From Megascapheus bottae (Eukaryota; Chordata; Mammalia; Rodentia; Geomyidae), in assembly GCA_024803745.1 (NCBI GenBank), contig JANJXV010000048.1, positions 735,001-799,000 of the forward strand: a stretch of DNA of 64,000 bases, in the 5' to 3' direction. Each line of letters begins with the position of its first letter. Position 1 is the first letter of the stretch. Shown here piece by piece: positions 29,801-40,340 of the stretch. The notes under the pieces were generated by a model that was given only the letters and a program-made list of their open reading frames with translations, searched no databases and was not told the origin of the DNA. Both the position numbers and the translations under genes were made by a program.

Positions 29801-30599
29801 CTTAACACTTACCGTTACCCTAACCCTAACCCTAACTCTAACCCTAACCCTAACCCTAACCGTAACCCTTACCCTAACCCAAAACCTTTCCCTAACACTA
29901 ACCCTAACCCTAAACCTAACCGTAACTCTAACACTAAACCTAACCCTTACCCTTACCATAATCCTAACCCTAATCCTAACCCTAACCCTTACCCTTACCC
30001 TCACCCAACCCGAACCTTGATGCTAACCCTAAAACTAACCCTAACCCCTAACCCTAAACCTAACCCTAACCCTAACCCTAATCCTAAACCTAAACCTAAA
30101 CCTTCCCCTAACCCTCACTCTTACAATTACCTTAACAGTAACCCTAACCCTAACCCTAACACTTAAACTTACCCTAACTCTAACCCTAACACCTAACCCT
30201 AAACCTAACCCTAACCCTAATGATAACCCTCACCCTTAACTTAACCCTAACCCTAACCCTAACCCTAACACTTACCCTTACCCTAACCCTAACCCTAACC
30301 CTGAACCTAACCCTAAGGCTTACCCGAACCCTAACCCTCACCCTAAACCTAACCCTAACCCTCACCCTAACCCTAACCCTAACCCTAACCCTTACCCTAA
30401 CCCTAACCCTAACTGTAACCCTTACCCTTACCCTAATCCTAACCCTAAACTTAACCCCAAACCTAAACCTAACCCTAAACCTTACCATTACCCTAACCCT
30501 CACCCTAATACTAACCCTAACCCTAACCCTAATCCTAAACATAACCCTAACCCTAACCTAAACCCTAACCCTTACCCTTACCCTAACCCTAACCCTAAC

Positions 30600-33500
30600 C
30601 ATAACCCTAACCCTAACCATTTCCTAACCCTAACCCAAACCCTTACCCTTCCCCTAACCCTAATCCTAACCCTAAATCTAACCCTAACACTAACCCTTAC
30701 CTTAACCCTCACCCAAACCCTAACCCTACCCTTACCCCTAACCCTAACCTAGCCCTAAAATTTACCCTTACCCTTACCCTAACCTAGACCTAAAACTTAC
30801 CCTTACCCTAACCCTAACCCTAACCCTAACCCTAAGCCTAACCGTAACCCATGCCCTTACCCTAACCCTAATTCTAACCTTAACCCTAACCCTAACACTA
30901 ACCCTAACCCTAACACTTACCCTTACCCTAACCCTAACCCTAAGCCTAACCCTAACTGTAACCTTAAACCTTACTCTTAACCTAACCCTAACCCTAACCC
31001 TAACCCTTACCCTTACCCTCACCCTAACCCTCACCTTAAAGCTAACCCTAACACTAATCCTTATCCTAACCCTAAACCTAACCCTAACCCTACCCCTAAC
31101 CATAACCCTTCCCCTTACCCTAACCCTAACCCTAACCCTAACCCTAAAAATTATCCTTACCCTAAACCTAACCCTAACACTTACCCTAACCCTAACCCCA
31201 ACCCTTACTCTTACCGTAACCCTAACCCTACCACTAACCCCTAACCCTAACCCTAACCTAACCCCTAACCCTAACCCTAACCCTAACACTTACCCTTACA
31301 ATAACCCTAACCAGAAACCTAACCCTTAACCTAACCCTAACCCTAACCACTAAACCTAACCCTAACCCTAACCCTAACCCTTACCCTTACCCTAACCCTA
31401 ACCCTATCCCTAACCCTAATACTTACCCTCACCCTAACAATATCCCTAACCCTAACCCTTACCCTAACCCTAACCCTAACTCTAACCCTAATCCTATCCC
31501 TTACCCTTACCCTCTAACTAACCCTAACCCTAACCCTCACCCTAACCCTTACCCCTAACCCTAACCCTAACCCTAACACATAGCCTTACCCTAACCCTAA
31601 CCTAACCATAACCCTAAACCTAACTCTAACCCTAACCCTAACACTAACCCTTACCCTTACATTTACCCTTTCCCAAACCCTAACCCTTACCCTAATCTGA
31701 ACCTTAACCCTAACCCAAACCCTAACTCTAACCTTAACCCTTTCACAAACCCTAACCCTAACCCTAACTTCTAACCCTAACCATAACCCTAACCCCTAAA
31801 CCTAAACCTAACCCTAACCCTACACCTTACCCTTACCCTAAACCTAACGCTAACCCAAACCCTAACACTTACCTTACCCTAATCCTAACCCTAACCCTTA
31901 CCCTAATCCTAACCCTAAACCTAACCCTAACCCCTAACCCTAACCCTAACCTAACCCTAACTCTAAACCTAACCCTAATCCTAATCCTAACCCTAATCCT
32001 TACCGTAACCCTAACCCTAAACTTAACCCCAACTCTAACCCTAACCCTAACCATATCTCTTACCCTTACCCTAAACCTAACCCTAACCCTCACCCTAAAC
32101 CTAAGCGTAATCCTAACCCTAACACTTACCCTTACCCTAACACTAACCCTAACCCTAACCCTAACCCTAACCATTTCCTAACCCTAACCCAAACCCTTAC
32201 CCTTCCCCTAACCCTAATCCTAACCCTAAATCTAACCCTAACACTAACCCTTACCTTAACCCTCACCCAAACCCTAACCCTACCCTTACCCCTAACCCTA
32301 ACCTAGCCCTAAAATTTACCCTTACCCTTACCCTAACCTAGACCTAAAACTTACCCTTACCCTAACCCTAACCCTAACCCTAACCCTAAGCCTAACCGTA
32401 ACCCATGCCCTTACCCTAACCCTAATTCTAACCTTAACCCTAACCCTAACACTAACCCTAACCCTAACACTTACCCTTACCCTAACCCTAACCCTAAGCC
32501 TAACCCTAACTGTAACCTTAAACCTTACTCTTAACCTAACCCTAACCCTAACCCTAACCCTTACCCTTACCCTCACCCTAACCCTCACCTTAAAGCTAAC
32601 CCTAACACTAATCCTTATCCTAACCCTAAACCTAACCCTAACCCTACCCCTAACCATAACCCTTCCCCTTACCCTAACCCTAACCCTAACCCTAACCCTA
32701 AAAATTATCCTTACCCTAAACCTAACCCTAACACTTACCCTAACCCTAACCCCAACCCTTAATCTTACCGTAAACCTAACCCTACCACTAACCCCTAACC
32801 CTAACCCTAACCTAACCCCTAACCCTAACCCTAACACTTACCCTTACAATAACCCTAACCAGAAACCTAACCCTTAACCTAACCCTAACCCTAACCACTA
32901 AACCTAACCCTAACCCTAACCCTAACCCTTACCCTTACCCTAACCCTAACCCTATCCCTAACCCTAACACTTACCCTCACCCTAACAATATCCCTAACCC
33001 TAACCCTTACCCTAACCCTAACCCTAACTCTAACCCTAATCCTATCCCTTACCCTTACCCTCTAACTAACCCTAACCCTAACCCTCACCCTAACCCTTAC
33101 CCCTAACCCTAACCCTAACCCTAACACATAGCCTTACCCTAACCCTAACCTAACCATAACCCTAAACCTAACTCTAACCCTAACCCTAACACTAACCCTT
33201 ACCCTTACATTTACCCTTTCCCAAACCTAACCCTTACCCTAATCTGAACCTTAACCCTAACCCAAACCCTAACTCTAACCTTAACCCTTTCACAAACCCT
33301 AACCCTAACCCTAACTTCTAACCCTAACCATAACCCTAACCCCTAAACCTAAACCTAACCCTAACCCTACACCTTACCCTTACCCTAAACCTAACGCTAA
33401 CCCAAACCCTAACACTTACCTTACCCTAATCCTAACCCTAACCCTTACCCTAATCCTAACCCTAAACCTAACCCTAACCCCTAACCCTAACCCTAACCTA

Positions 33501-33720
33501 ACCCTAACTCTAAACCTAACCCTAATCCTAATCCTAACCCTAATCCTTACCGTAACCCTACCCTAAACTTAACCCCAACTCTAACCCTAACCCTAACCAT
33601 ATCTCTTACCCTTACCCTAAACCTAACCCTAACCCTCACCCTAAACCTAAGCGTAATCCTAACCCTAACACTTACCCTTACCCTAACACTAATCCTAACC
33701 CTAACCCTAACCCTAAACCT
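30600..33720. repeat. Recent-looking tandem duplication, about 1.55 kb unit
   Basis: The CCATTTCC marker is at 30617 and 32171 (offset 1554), CCAGAAACCT at 31311 and 32859 (1548), TCTAACTAACC at 31513 and 33061 (1548) and AATCTGAACC at 31694 and 33241 (1547). Between markers almost every variant hexamer is shared. Differences are a handful of one- or six-base indels and scattered substitutions. This is the clearest duplication in the left block and the least diverged. Confidence 0.9.
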
Positions 33721-33828
33721 AACACTTACCCTTACCCTAAACCTAAAGCTAACTCTAATCCTTACCCTAACCCTAACTTCTAACCCTAACCCTAACCCTA
33801 ACCCTAACCCTTAACCTTACCGTTACCG

Positions 33829-33860
<32 letters not shown>

Positions 33861-34029
33861 TACCCTTTCCCTTACCCTAACCTTACCTCTAACCCTAACC
33901 CTAAACCTAACCCTTACCCTAACCCTAACCCTAACCCTAAACCTAATCCTAACCCTAACCATAAGCCTAACCCTAACCCTTACTGTAAACCTAACACTTT
34001 CCCTAACCCTAACCCTAACACTAAACATA

Positions 34030-35261
34030 ACCCTAAACCTAAACCTATCCCTAACTCTAACCCTAATAATTACCCTAACCCTAACCCCTAACCCTAAACC
34101 TAACCCTAATCCTAACCCTAACCCTTACCATTATCCTAACCCTAACCCTAAACCTAACCCTAACCCTAACACTTACCCTTACCCTTACCTTAAACCTATC
34201 CAAACCCTAACACTTACCCTATCCCTAACCCTAACCTTAACCCTAACCTTAACCCTAACCCTAACCCTAACTCTTACCCTTACCCTAAACCTAACCCTAA
34301 CCGTAACCCTAACCCCTAACACTAACCATAAACCTAAACCTAACCTAACCCTTACGCTTACCCTAACCCTAAAAATAAACCTTACCCTAACCTTAAACCT
34401 AAACCTAACCATAACCCTTACCCTTACCCTAACCCTAACCCTAAACCTAACCCTTACCATAACCCTAACCCCAAGCCCTAACTCTAACCCTAACCCTCAC
34501 CCTAACCCTCACCCTAACCCTTACCCCTACCCTAACCCTAAGCCTAAACCTAACCCTTATGCTAATCCTAACGCTAACCCTAATCCTTACCCTAACCCTA
34601 ACCCTAACACTAACCCTTATCCTAACCCTAACCCCAACCATAAACCTATCCTAACCCTAAACCTAACCCTAACACTTACACTTACCTAACCCTAAACCTA
34701 ACCCTAAACCTAACCCTAACGCTAACCCTAACCCTAACCCTAACCTTAAACCTAACCCTAACCCTAACCCTAACTCTAACCCTAACCCTAACCATTACTG
34801 TTACCCTAACCCTAACCCTAATCCTTACCGACCCTTAACCCTAACCCTAACCCTTACCCTAACCCTTAACCTTTCCCTAACCCTAACCCTAACCCTTACC
34901 CTTACCCTAATCCTAACCCTTACCCTAACACTAACCCTAACCCTCACCCTAAACCTTACCCCTTCCCTAACCCTAAGCCTAACCCGAACCCTAACCCTAA
35001 CCCTTACCCTAATCCTTACACTTTCCCTAACCCTAACCCTAAACCTAACCCAAACCTAACCCTTATCCTATCCCTAACCCTAACCCTAAACTTAACGCTA
35101 ACCCTAACCCTAACCCTAACCGTAACCCTAACCACTAACCCTAACTCTAACCATTACCCTAACCCTAACACTAAACCCTAACCCTAACCCTAACCCTAAC
35201 CTTAACCCTTACCCTTACCCTAAACCTAACCCTAAACCTAACCCTTACCCTTACCCTAACC

Positions 35262-35301
<40 letters not shown>

Positions 35302-36960
35302 ACCTTACCCTAACCCTAACCCTAACCCTAACCCTTATCCTTACCCTAACCCTGACCCTGACCCTAACACTTACCCTTAACCTAACCATAAACCTAACCC
35401 TAAACCTAACCCTAACCCTTACACTAATCCGAACCTTAACCCTAACCCAAACCCTAACCCTAACCCTTACACTTAGTCTAACCCTAACCCTAACCCTAAC
35501 TTCTAACCCTAACCCTAACCCTATCCCTTAACGTTACCCTAACGCTAACGCTAACCCCGAACCCTAAACCTAACCCTAACTCTGCCCCTTACCCTTACCC
35601 CAAACCTAACACTAACCCTAACCCTAACACTTACCTTACCCTAAACCTAACCCTAACCCTAACCCTAACAGATAGCCTTAACCTAACCCTAACCTAACCC
35701 TAACCCTAAACCTAACCCTAATCCTAATCCTAACCCTAACCCTTACCATAACCCTAACCCTAACCTTAACCCTACCCTATCCCTAACCGTAACTCTATCT
35801 TTAACCCTAACCCTAAACTTAACCCTAACCCTCACCCTAACCTTAACCTCTAACCCTAACCCTAACCCTAAACCTTAACCTTACCGTAACCCTAACCCTA
35901 ACCCTAACCCTATCCCTAAACCCTAAACCTAAACCTAACCCTAACACTTAGCCTTTCCCTTATCCTAACCCTAACTCTAACCCTAATCCTAACCCTAAAA
36001 CCCTTATCCTAACCCTAACCCTAAGCCTTACCCTTTCCCTTACCCTAACCCTAACTCTAACCCTAACCCTAACCCCAACCCTTACCCTAACCCTAACCTA
36101 ACCCTTACCCTAACCCTAACGCTAACCCTTATACTTACCCTAACCTTACACTTACCCTAACTTAACTCTAACCCTAACCCTAACACTTACCCTTTCCCTA
36201 ACCATAACCCTAAACTTAAACCTAACCCTAACCCTAACTCTAAACCTAACATTAACCATTACCGTTACCCTAACCCTAACCCTAATCCTTACCGACCCTT
36301 AACCCTAACCCTAACCCTAACCCTAAGCCTCACCCTAACCCTAACCTAAGCCTTTCCCTAACCCTAACCCTAACACTAAACATAACCCTAACCCTAAACC
36401 TAACCCTAAACCTAACTCTAACCCTAATAATTACCCTTACCCTAACCCTAAACCTAAACCTAACCCTAACGTAACCCTAACCCTAAACCCTAACCCTAAA
36501 ACTAACCCTAAACCTAACCCTAACCCTTTCATTTATCCTAAACCTAACCCTAACCTTAACCCTAACCTTAACCCTAACCCTAACCCTAACTCTTACCCTT
36601 ACCCTAAACCTAACCCTAACCCTAACCCTAACCCCTAACACTAACCATAAACCTAACCCTAACGCTAACCCTTACACTTACCCTAACCCTAAAAATAAAC
36701 CTTACCCTAACCCTAACCCTAACCCTAACCATCACCCTTACCTTTACCCTAACCCTAAACCTAACCCTTACCCTAACCCTAAATCTAACCCCTAATCCTA
36801 ACCGTAACCCTAAACCTAACCCTCACCTTAACCCTTACCCCTATCCTAACCCTAACCCTAACCCTAACCTTAACCCTTTTCCTAACCCTAACGCTAACCC
36901 TAATCCTTACCCTAACCCTAACCCTAACACTAACCCTTACCCTCATCCTAACCCTAACCC
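34030..36960. repeat. Interspersed duplicate segments, offset about 2.3 kb
   Basis: AATAATTACCC is at 34065 and 36426, and AAAAATAAACC is at 34371 and 36691. Each is preceded by the same CCCCTAACACTAACCATAAA string. A separate shared string, CCGACCCTTAACC, is at 34828 and 36292 (offset 1464), so the region is a mosaic and not one simple duplication. The AATAATTACCC marker recurs at 40744, on the other side of the retroviral fragment. Confidence 0.65.
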
Positions 36961-37262
36961 TAACCCTAACCCTAACACTTACCCTAACTCTCACCCTAAC
37001 CCTAAACCTAACCTTAACCTTACCCTTAACCTAACCCTAACCCTAACCCTCACACTTATCATTACCCTAACCCGAACCTAAATCTAACACTTACCCTAAC
37101 CCTAACCCTAACCCCTAAACCTAAACTTAACCCTAACCCTAACCCATACACTTACCCTTAACCTAGCCCTAATCCTAACACTAACACTAACCCTAACCCT
37201 AACCCCTAACCCTAACCCTAACCCTTACCATAACCCTAACCCAAACCCCTAACCCTAAAATA

Positions 37263-37529
37263 AATAAAAGAGGTTTTATTTTTAAAGAAATGAAAGGATC
37301 ACTTAGGGAGAGAGGAATAAGCATTAAAAAGAATTATTTGGTAAAATTCTTTTGTTTTGTTGGAGAAAAGTGTCCGTGGTTGGTCTTGCACGGACCAGAC
37401 ATCCATCCCCTTACTTGGAATAAGGTAGGAAAAAATATCAATGATTTACTCCGTCAGGGAGAGGAAGTCCCCGAGGCCTTCTTTAGCTTCTATGGGGTTA
37501 TTAGAGATATTTTAAAGGAAGCAGAGTAG
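37263..37529 (+). pseudogene. gag: gag, matrix (MA) region, 5'-truncated, ends at in-frame TAG
   Basis: The frame is open from the telomeric junction and reaches TAG at 37527-37529. The first ATG (37290) gives 79 residues, but the open frame continues upstream of it with retrovirus-like codons, so this ATG is probably internal. The true Gag start, with its N-terminal Met-Gly for myristoylation, was lost at the breakpoint. From that ATG, a basic LRERG segment (residues 5-9), an aromatic-rich FFCFV (20-24), CPW (28-30) and W43 in an LTW context match the betaretroviral matrix fold, which normally directs Gag to membranes. The same frame remains open after the stop, so the TAG looks like a point mutation and not a natural end. 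Confidence 0.85.
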
Positions 37530-38315
37530 GGAGGTGACAGTAATCGCTTACTAACTTTAACAGAGGATTACCTAATGGAGTCACGTTGCCCGTCTCGCAA
37601 AATCGAAAGTGATAATGAAAAACATCTGGTCACTGGCCTTCGGCCTGGCTCGCGCACTCCCTCTGTGATTGATGAGCCTGTGCCCTCAGGATGCCTCTTG
37701 GCGCCACCTTTAATCCCCGAAAAAGAGGAACAAGTCCAACCCCCTTTAGAAGACAGCATCAAGAACAATACTAAAAAGAAAAATATGTCACTAAAACCTT
37801 ATAAAAATATTTATCCTATTATTCCTAAGACTTCTCCTGATAATGGCAGGCTCAACCCCCCCTCTGAGGTGGAGCTAGAGGAGGAGGCAGCGCATTATGA
37901 GGAAGAAAGATATGGCCCTTTTCCTCTTCCCCAAGTTTCTGCAGCTACACAGACTCCAGAGATAAGGGCCCTTCACTGGCCCACCCCTCCCCCCTATCCA
38001 GACACCTCTCTCCCGTCAGCCCCACCACAGGAAATGGTGAGATCATTTTCTGTTCCTCCGGAGGTGCAAGGTCTCCTTAAATCCAAAGACTCTCTCTTGA
38101 AACAAGTGACAGAATTAAAAAACGTGCTTCATTTAAAAAGAGAGTTAAGGGACCTCACTTTGCAAATTCATGATTTACAAATGGATCTTGTTGGGGAAAC
38201 CATGACTACCCCCCATGCCTCGGGTAACAAGCCCGCTAAAACACCCTCGGCCTCAAAGAGCCTCAATAATAGACTCAGATCCTGGCGCAAACTGTTTCCC
38301 TCTCCTTCCCCGTAA
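37530..38315 (+). pseudogene. gag: gag, linker/phosphoprotein region with PPPY and PSAP late domains
   Basis: This stretch lies in the same frame as the matrix segment and follows its stop codon directly. The first ATG is at 37575, giving 246 residues to TAA at 38313-38315. Counted from that ATG, residues 95-112 are acidic. PPPY sits at 138-141 (37986-37997) and PSAP at 147-150 (38013-38024). In the family these recruit NEDD4-type ubiquitin ligases and Tsg101/ESCRT for budding; having both close together is known from Mason-Pfizer monkey virus. Residues about 164-205 are leucine-rich with heptad-like spacing, a likely short coiled coil. The frame then runs into SPSP and stop, while capsid-type coding resumes one frame over, so a one-base deletion-type break lies near 38295-38310. 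Confidence 0.85.
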
Positions 38316-38718
38316 TTACTCGCTCTAACACTCAACCTCGGGAACAAGAGGGGGAGAGAGGAGCAGCAGGAGAGGAGGAGGTGGACACCACCAGAAGGCA
38401 GGGGGAGGGACAAAACCTAGATTCCTCTGCCTCCGAGGAGGAAGGGGGTGATCAGGAGGAGGCAAGGAGAGATTCTCAAATTACATATAGGAGATTGACG
38501 TTTAAACAAATTAAAGAACTACATTCGGCTGTTAAGAATTATGGAATTAACGCCCCTTTTACTTTAACAGTACTGGAGGGCCTCGGGGGTGAGGGACATT
38601 TATTGCCTCTTGAGTGGCACAAGATTGTACAGTCTGTTTTAACCAGGAGTCAATATCTAACCTGGAAAGCTGAATTTATAGATAAGGCAGAAAATCAAGC
38701 CATTACCAATAAAAAAAA
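38306..38718 (+). pseudogene. gag: gag, capsid N-terminal domain, in a shifted frame
   Basis: Coding resumes in the frame one base earlier than the preceding segment (codons begin at 38306, 38309 and so on), starting FPV, the kind of residues found at the capsid boundary in betaretroviral Gag. A strongly acidic stretch follows, then a capsid-like segment. Counted from the first available non-AUG start (GTG, 38381), FKQIKEL is at 41-47, YGINAPFT at 54-61 and LTRSQYLTW at 87-95. The ORF formally extends to TAA at 38813-38815. Its last 30 or so codons no longer resemble capsid, whereas the next frame does. The switch falls at or just before an eight-A run (38711-38718), where a one-base deletion would explain it. 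No independent start or function is implied. Confidence 0.8.
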
Positions 38719-39573
38719 CATACACAAATGGCTTCATGGTCTTCTGATAAAATTTCAGGGAGGGGCAAATTTGCCTCGGAGGAAAAACAACAAAAACTCC
38801 CTGCAGGAATATTAACCCAGACTGCTCAGGCTGCCCTGGCCGCCTGGAGAGCAGTGCCTGCTGCAGGAGCGGTTACTACATCTCTTTCCAGGGTAGTACA
38901 AGGCAATAATGAACCATATTCTCAATTCGTTGCCAGACTGTTAGAAGCAGCTGAAAGAATATTAGGTGAGGTAGATACAGATGATATTATAGTTAGACAG
39001 TTGGCCATAGAAAATGCTAATGCAGCCTGTAAAGCTGCTTTAAGAGGCAAAACAAAGACTCTAGATTTAAATGGTATGATTAAAATTTGCAATGATGTGG
39101 ATTCCTTTGAACATAAAATGCCTAAATCTATCAATTTGGCCATTGGAGCCATACTCCAAAACCAGACTCCACCTTCAGGAAAACTAGGACGAATATCTAG
39201 CCCTAAAAACTGTTTTAAATGTGGACAAATTGTACATTTTGCTAGAGAATGCCCTGGAACTATTAAACAACCCAACGTTCCTGGGACGATTCCCCTCCCC
39301 CTTCCCCCTGTCCTTTGTCCTAAATGCAGAAGAGGCCCTCACTGGGCTAGAGAGTGCCGGTCCAAGACCGATATAAATGGCCAGCCTTTATCTGCGGTCT
39401 CCGGAAACGGGCTATGGGCCCCAGTAGGGGGCCCTACCTACCCACCACGACAACCAATAACCCCTCCCGCCCAAAATCTGCCTCTGATGCAAACATCGCT
39501 GACTCAGACTTGTTCCGAGCCACTGCAGGCAGCGCAGGACTGGACCTCTGTTCCTCCACCACCAGAATTATAA
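38713..39573 (+). pseudogene. gag: gag, capsid C-terminal part and nucleocapsid with two zinc knuckles
   Basis: The frame opens after a TAA at 38710-38712 and runs to TAA at 39571-39573; the first ATG is 38728 (281 residues). A QAALAAWRAVP segment (34-44) belongs to the capsid core. The major homology region lies at about 56-75, with Q58, G59, E62, F67 and R70-L71 in the expected pattern. Two CX2CX4HX4C knuckles follow: C162-C165-H170-C175 and C197-C200-H205-C210. These normally bind and package genomic RNA. The tail is proline-rich and ends PPPPEL. The last 170 bases overlap the pro frame, with the putative -1 shift site at 39402-39408. This is the best-preserved part of Gag; I see no internal lesion. 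Confidence 0.9.
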
Positions 39574-40340
39574 CTCCAGAGGAAGGAACATTTGTTATAA
39601 ACTCTGGAAGGTTCGGGCCTCCCCCGCCAGGAATGTTTTTTCTTATTATAGGCCGAGCTTCAAACTCACTGCAAGGACTCTCTGTCATTCCCTCGGTGGT
39701 TGACACCGATTATTCAGGCGAATTAAAAATTTTAGTTCATACCTCTCAAGGCCCTCTTGTCATATCGGCAGGCCAACGCATTGCACAAGCCCTCCCTCTG
39801 CCCGTAACAGGACAGTTCCCATATAAGCATCCCCAGCGTGGCAATTCTACCCCAGGATCAACAGATATATTTTGGGTACATCAATTGACAGAATCTCTAC
39901 CAACTTTAAAACTTTTTTTGGAAGGAAAACAATTCCTGGGTCTTTTAGATACAGGGGCCGATGCTACTGTCATTGCAAAACAATATTGGCCTATCTCTTG
40001 GCCTCTGGAACCCACCGCTACCCATTTAAAAGGTATTGGGCAGACTCAAAATACACTCCAGAGTTCTAAAATATTAACATGGACAGACCCAGAGGGAAAC
40101 ATTGGGACAGTTAAACCTTTTGTGGTGGACGGACTCCCTGTAAATCTATGGGGGAGAGATATAATGAGCCAAAAGGGAGTTATCATGTTCAGTCCTAATG
40201 AGAATGTGACTAACATGATGCTCAAGTCTGGATATTTGCCAGGAAAAGGGCTGGGAAAGCATGAGCAAGGAATTAGTCACCCAATTATACGCACCCATAA
40301 ATGGGATAGAAAAGGTCTTGGGACCGACCTTTTTTCCTAA
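39354..40340 (+). CDS. pro: Retroviral Pro: dUTPase, aspartic protease and G-patch domains
   Basis: An uninterrupted frame of 328 codons from ATG 39354 to TAA 40338-40340. The natural product would be a Gag-Pro fusion entered by -1 frameshift at about residue 18 (39405), so the ATG is only the first in the frame. The dUTPase domain (about 52-172) shows AGLDL (61-65), a GRAS version of motif 2 (100-103), VVDTDYSGE (115-123) and AGQRIAQ (139-145). The last glycine-rich motif is reduced to RGNSTPGST (162-170). Protease shows the catalytic LLDTGAD (197-203; D199) and GRD (267-269). A G-patch follows (about 289-323, glycines in GYLPGKGLG). In the family, protease cleaves Gag polyproteins, dUTPase removes dUTP, and G-patch binds nucleic acid and aids reverse transcription. 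All three read intact, but without a start, LTR or intact Gag, expression is unlikely. Confidence 0.9.
   Translation: MPVQDRYKWPAFICGLRKRAMGPSRGPYLPTTTTNNPSRPKSASDANIADSDLFRATAGSAGLDLCSSTTRIITPEEGTFVINSGRFGPPPPGMFFLIIGRASNSLQGLSVIPSVVDTDYSGELKILVHTSQGPLVISAGQRIAQALPLPVTGQFPYKHPQRGNSTPGSTDIFWVHQLTESLPTLKLFLEGKQFLGLLDTGADATVIAKQYWPISWPLEPTATHLKGIGQTQNTLQSSKILTWTDPEGNIGTVKPFVVDGLPVNLWGRDIMSQKGVIMFSPNENVTNMMLKSGYLPGKGLGKHEQGISHPIIRTHKWDRKGLGTDLFS
39402..39434 (+). promoter_or_regulatory. Putative gag-pro -1 ribosomal frameshift signal (variant heptamer plus GC hairpin)
   Basis: In the Gag frame the heptamer reads C GGA AAC (39402-39408), one base different from G GGA AAC, the type used by some betaretroviruses. 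Slippage back one base enters the pro frame at codon AAA (39405). After a 7-base spacer (39409-39415) comes a perfect 7-bp GC stem: GGGCCCC (39416-39422), loop AGTAG, GGGGCCC (39428-39434). Heptamer, spacer and stem are in the usual arrangement. The first-base change would weaken P-site re-pairing, so efficiency is doubtful. A downstream pseudoknot partner was not established. Confidence 0.6.

Larger units (their letters stand above)
1..37258 (-). repeat. Degenerate TTAGGG/CCCTAA telomeric-type array, left block
   Basis: The whole stretch is a six-base repeat reading CCCTAA on the + strand, so the G-rich TTAGGG strand is the - strand. Substituted units are frequent: CCCTTA, ACCTAA, CCCCAA, CCCTGA, CCCTCA, CCGTAA and CCCGAA are all common. 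Perfect CCCTAA runs are short; one of the longest is near 1089-1140. Six-base phase is often held for hundreds of bases, which leaves long open frames of alternating Val-Arg, Leu-Gly, Leu-Thr or Pro-Asn with no protein features. I see no cellular gene, RNA gene or non-telomeric insertion in it. Known biology: such long degenerate blocks occur as heterochromatic interstitial or subtelomeric telomeric repeats in some vertebrates. The lack of a homogeneous tract at base 1 argues against this being the extreme chromosome tip. Confidence 0.97.

Noticed and set aside
1..37258. Dozens of long open frames on both strands encoding Val-Arg, Leu-Thr, Pro-Asn or Leu-Gly repeats
   Set aside because: They follow automatically from a six-base repeat kept in phase. 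Codon content is fixed by the repeat, frames on both strands overlap, and there is no domain, hydrophobic core or initiation context to support real proteins.
37230..37290. A 5' LTR or primer-binding site upstream of gag
   Set aside because: Telomeric repeat continues to within about 30 bases of the first matrix codons; there is no room for an LTR, PBS or leader.
37568..40069. Antisense or alternative-frame ORFs inside the ERV (for example 37568-37768 -, 38168-38413 -, 38922-39275 -, 39434-39706 -, 39872-40069 +)
   Set aside because: Each lies over a clearly retroviral frame and shows no recognisable motif; they are shadows of gag and pro.
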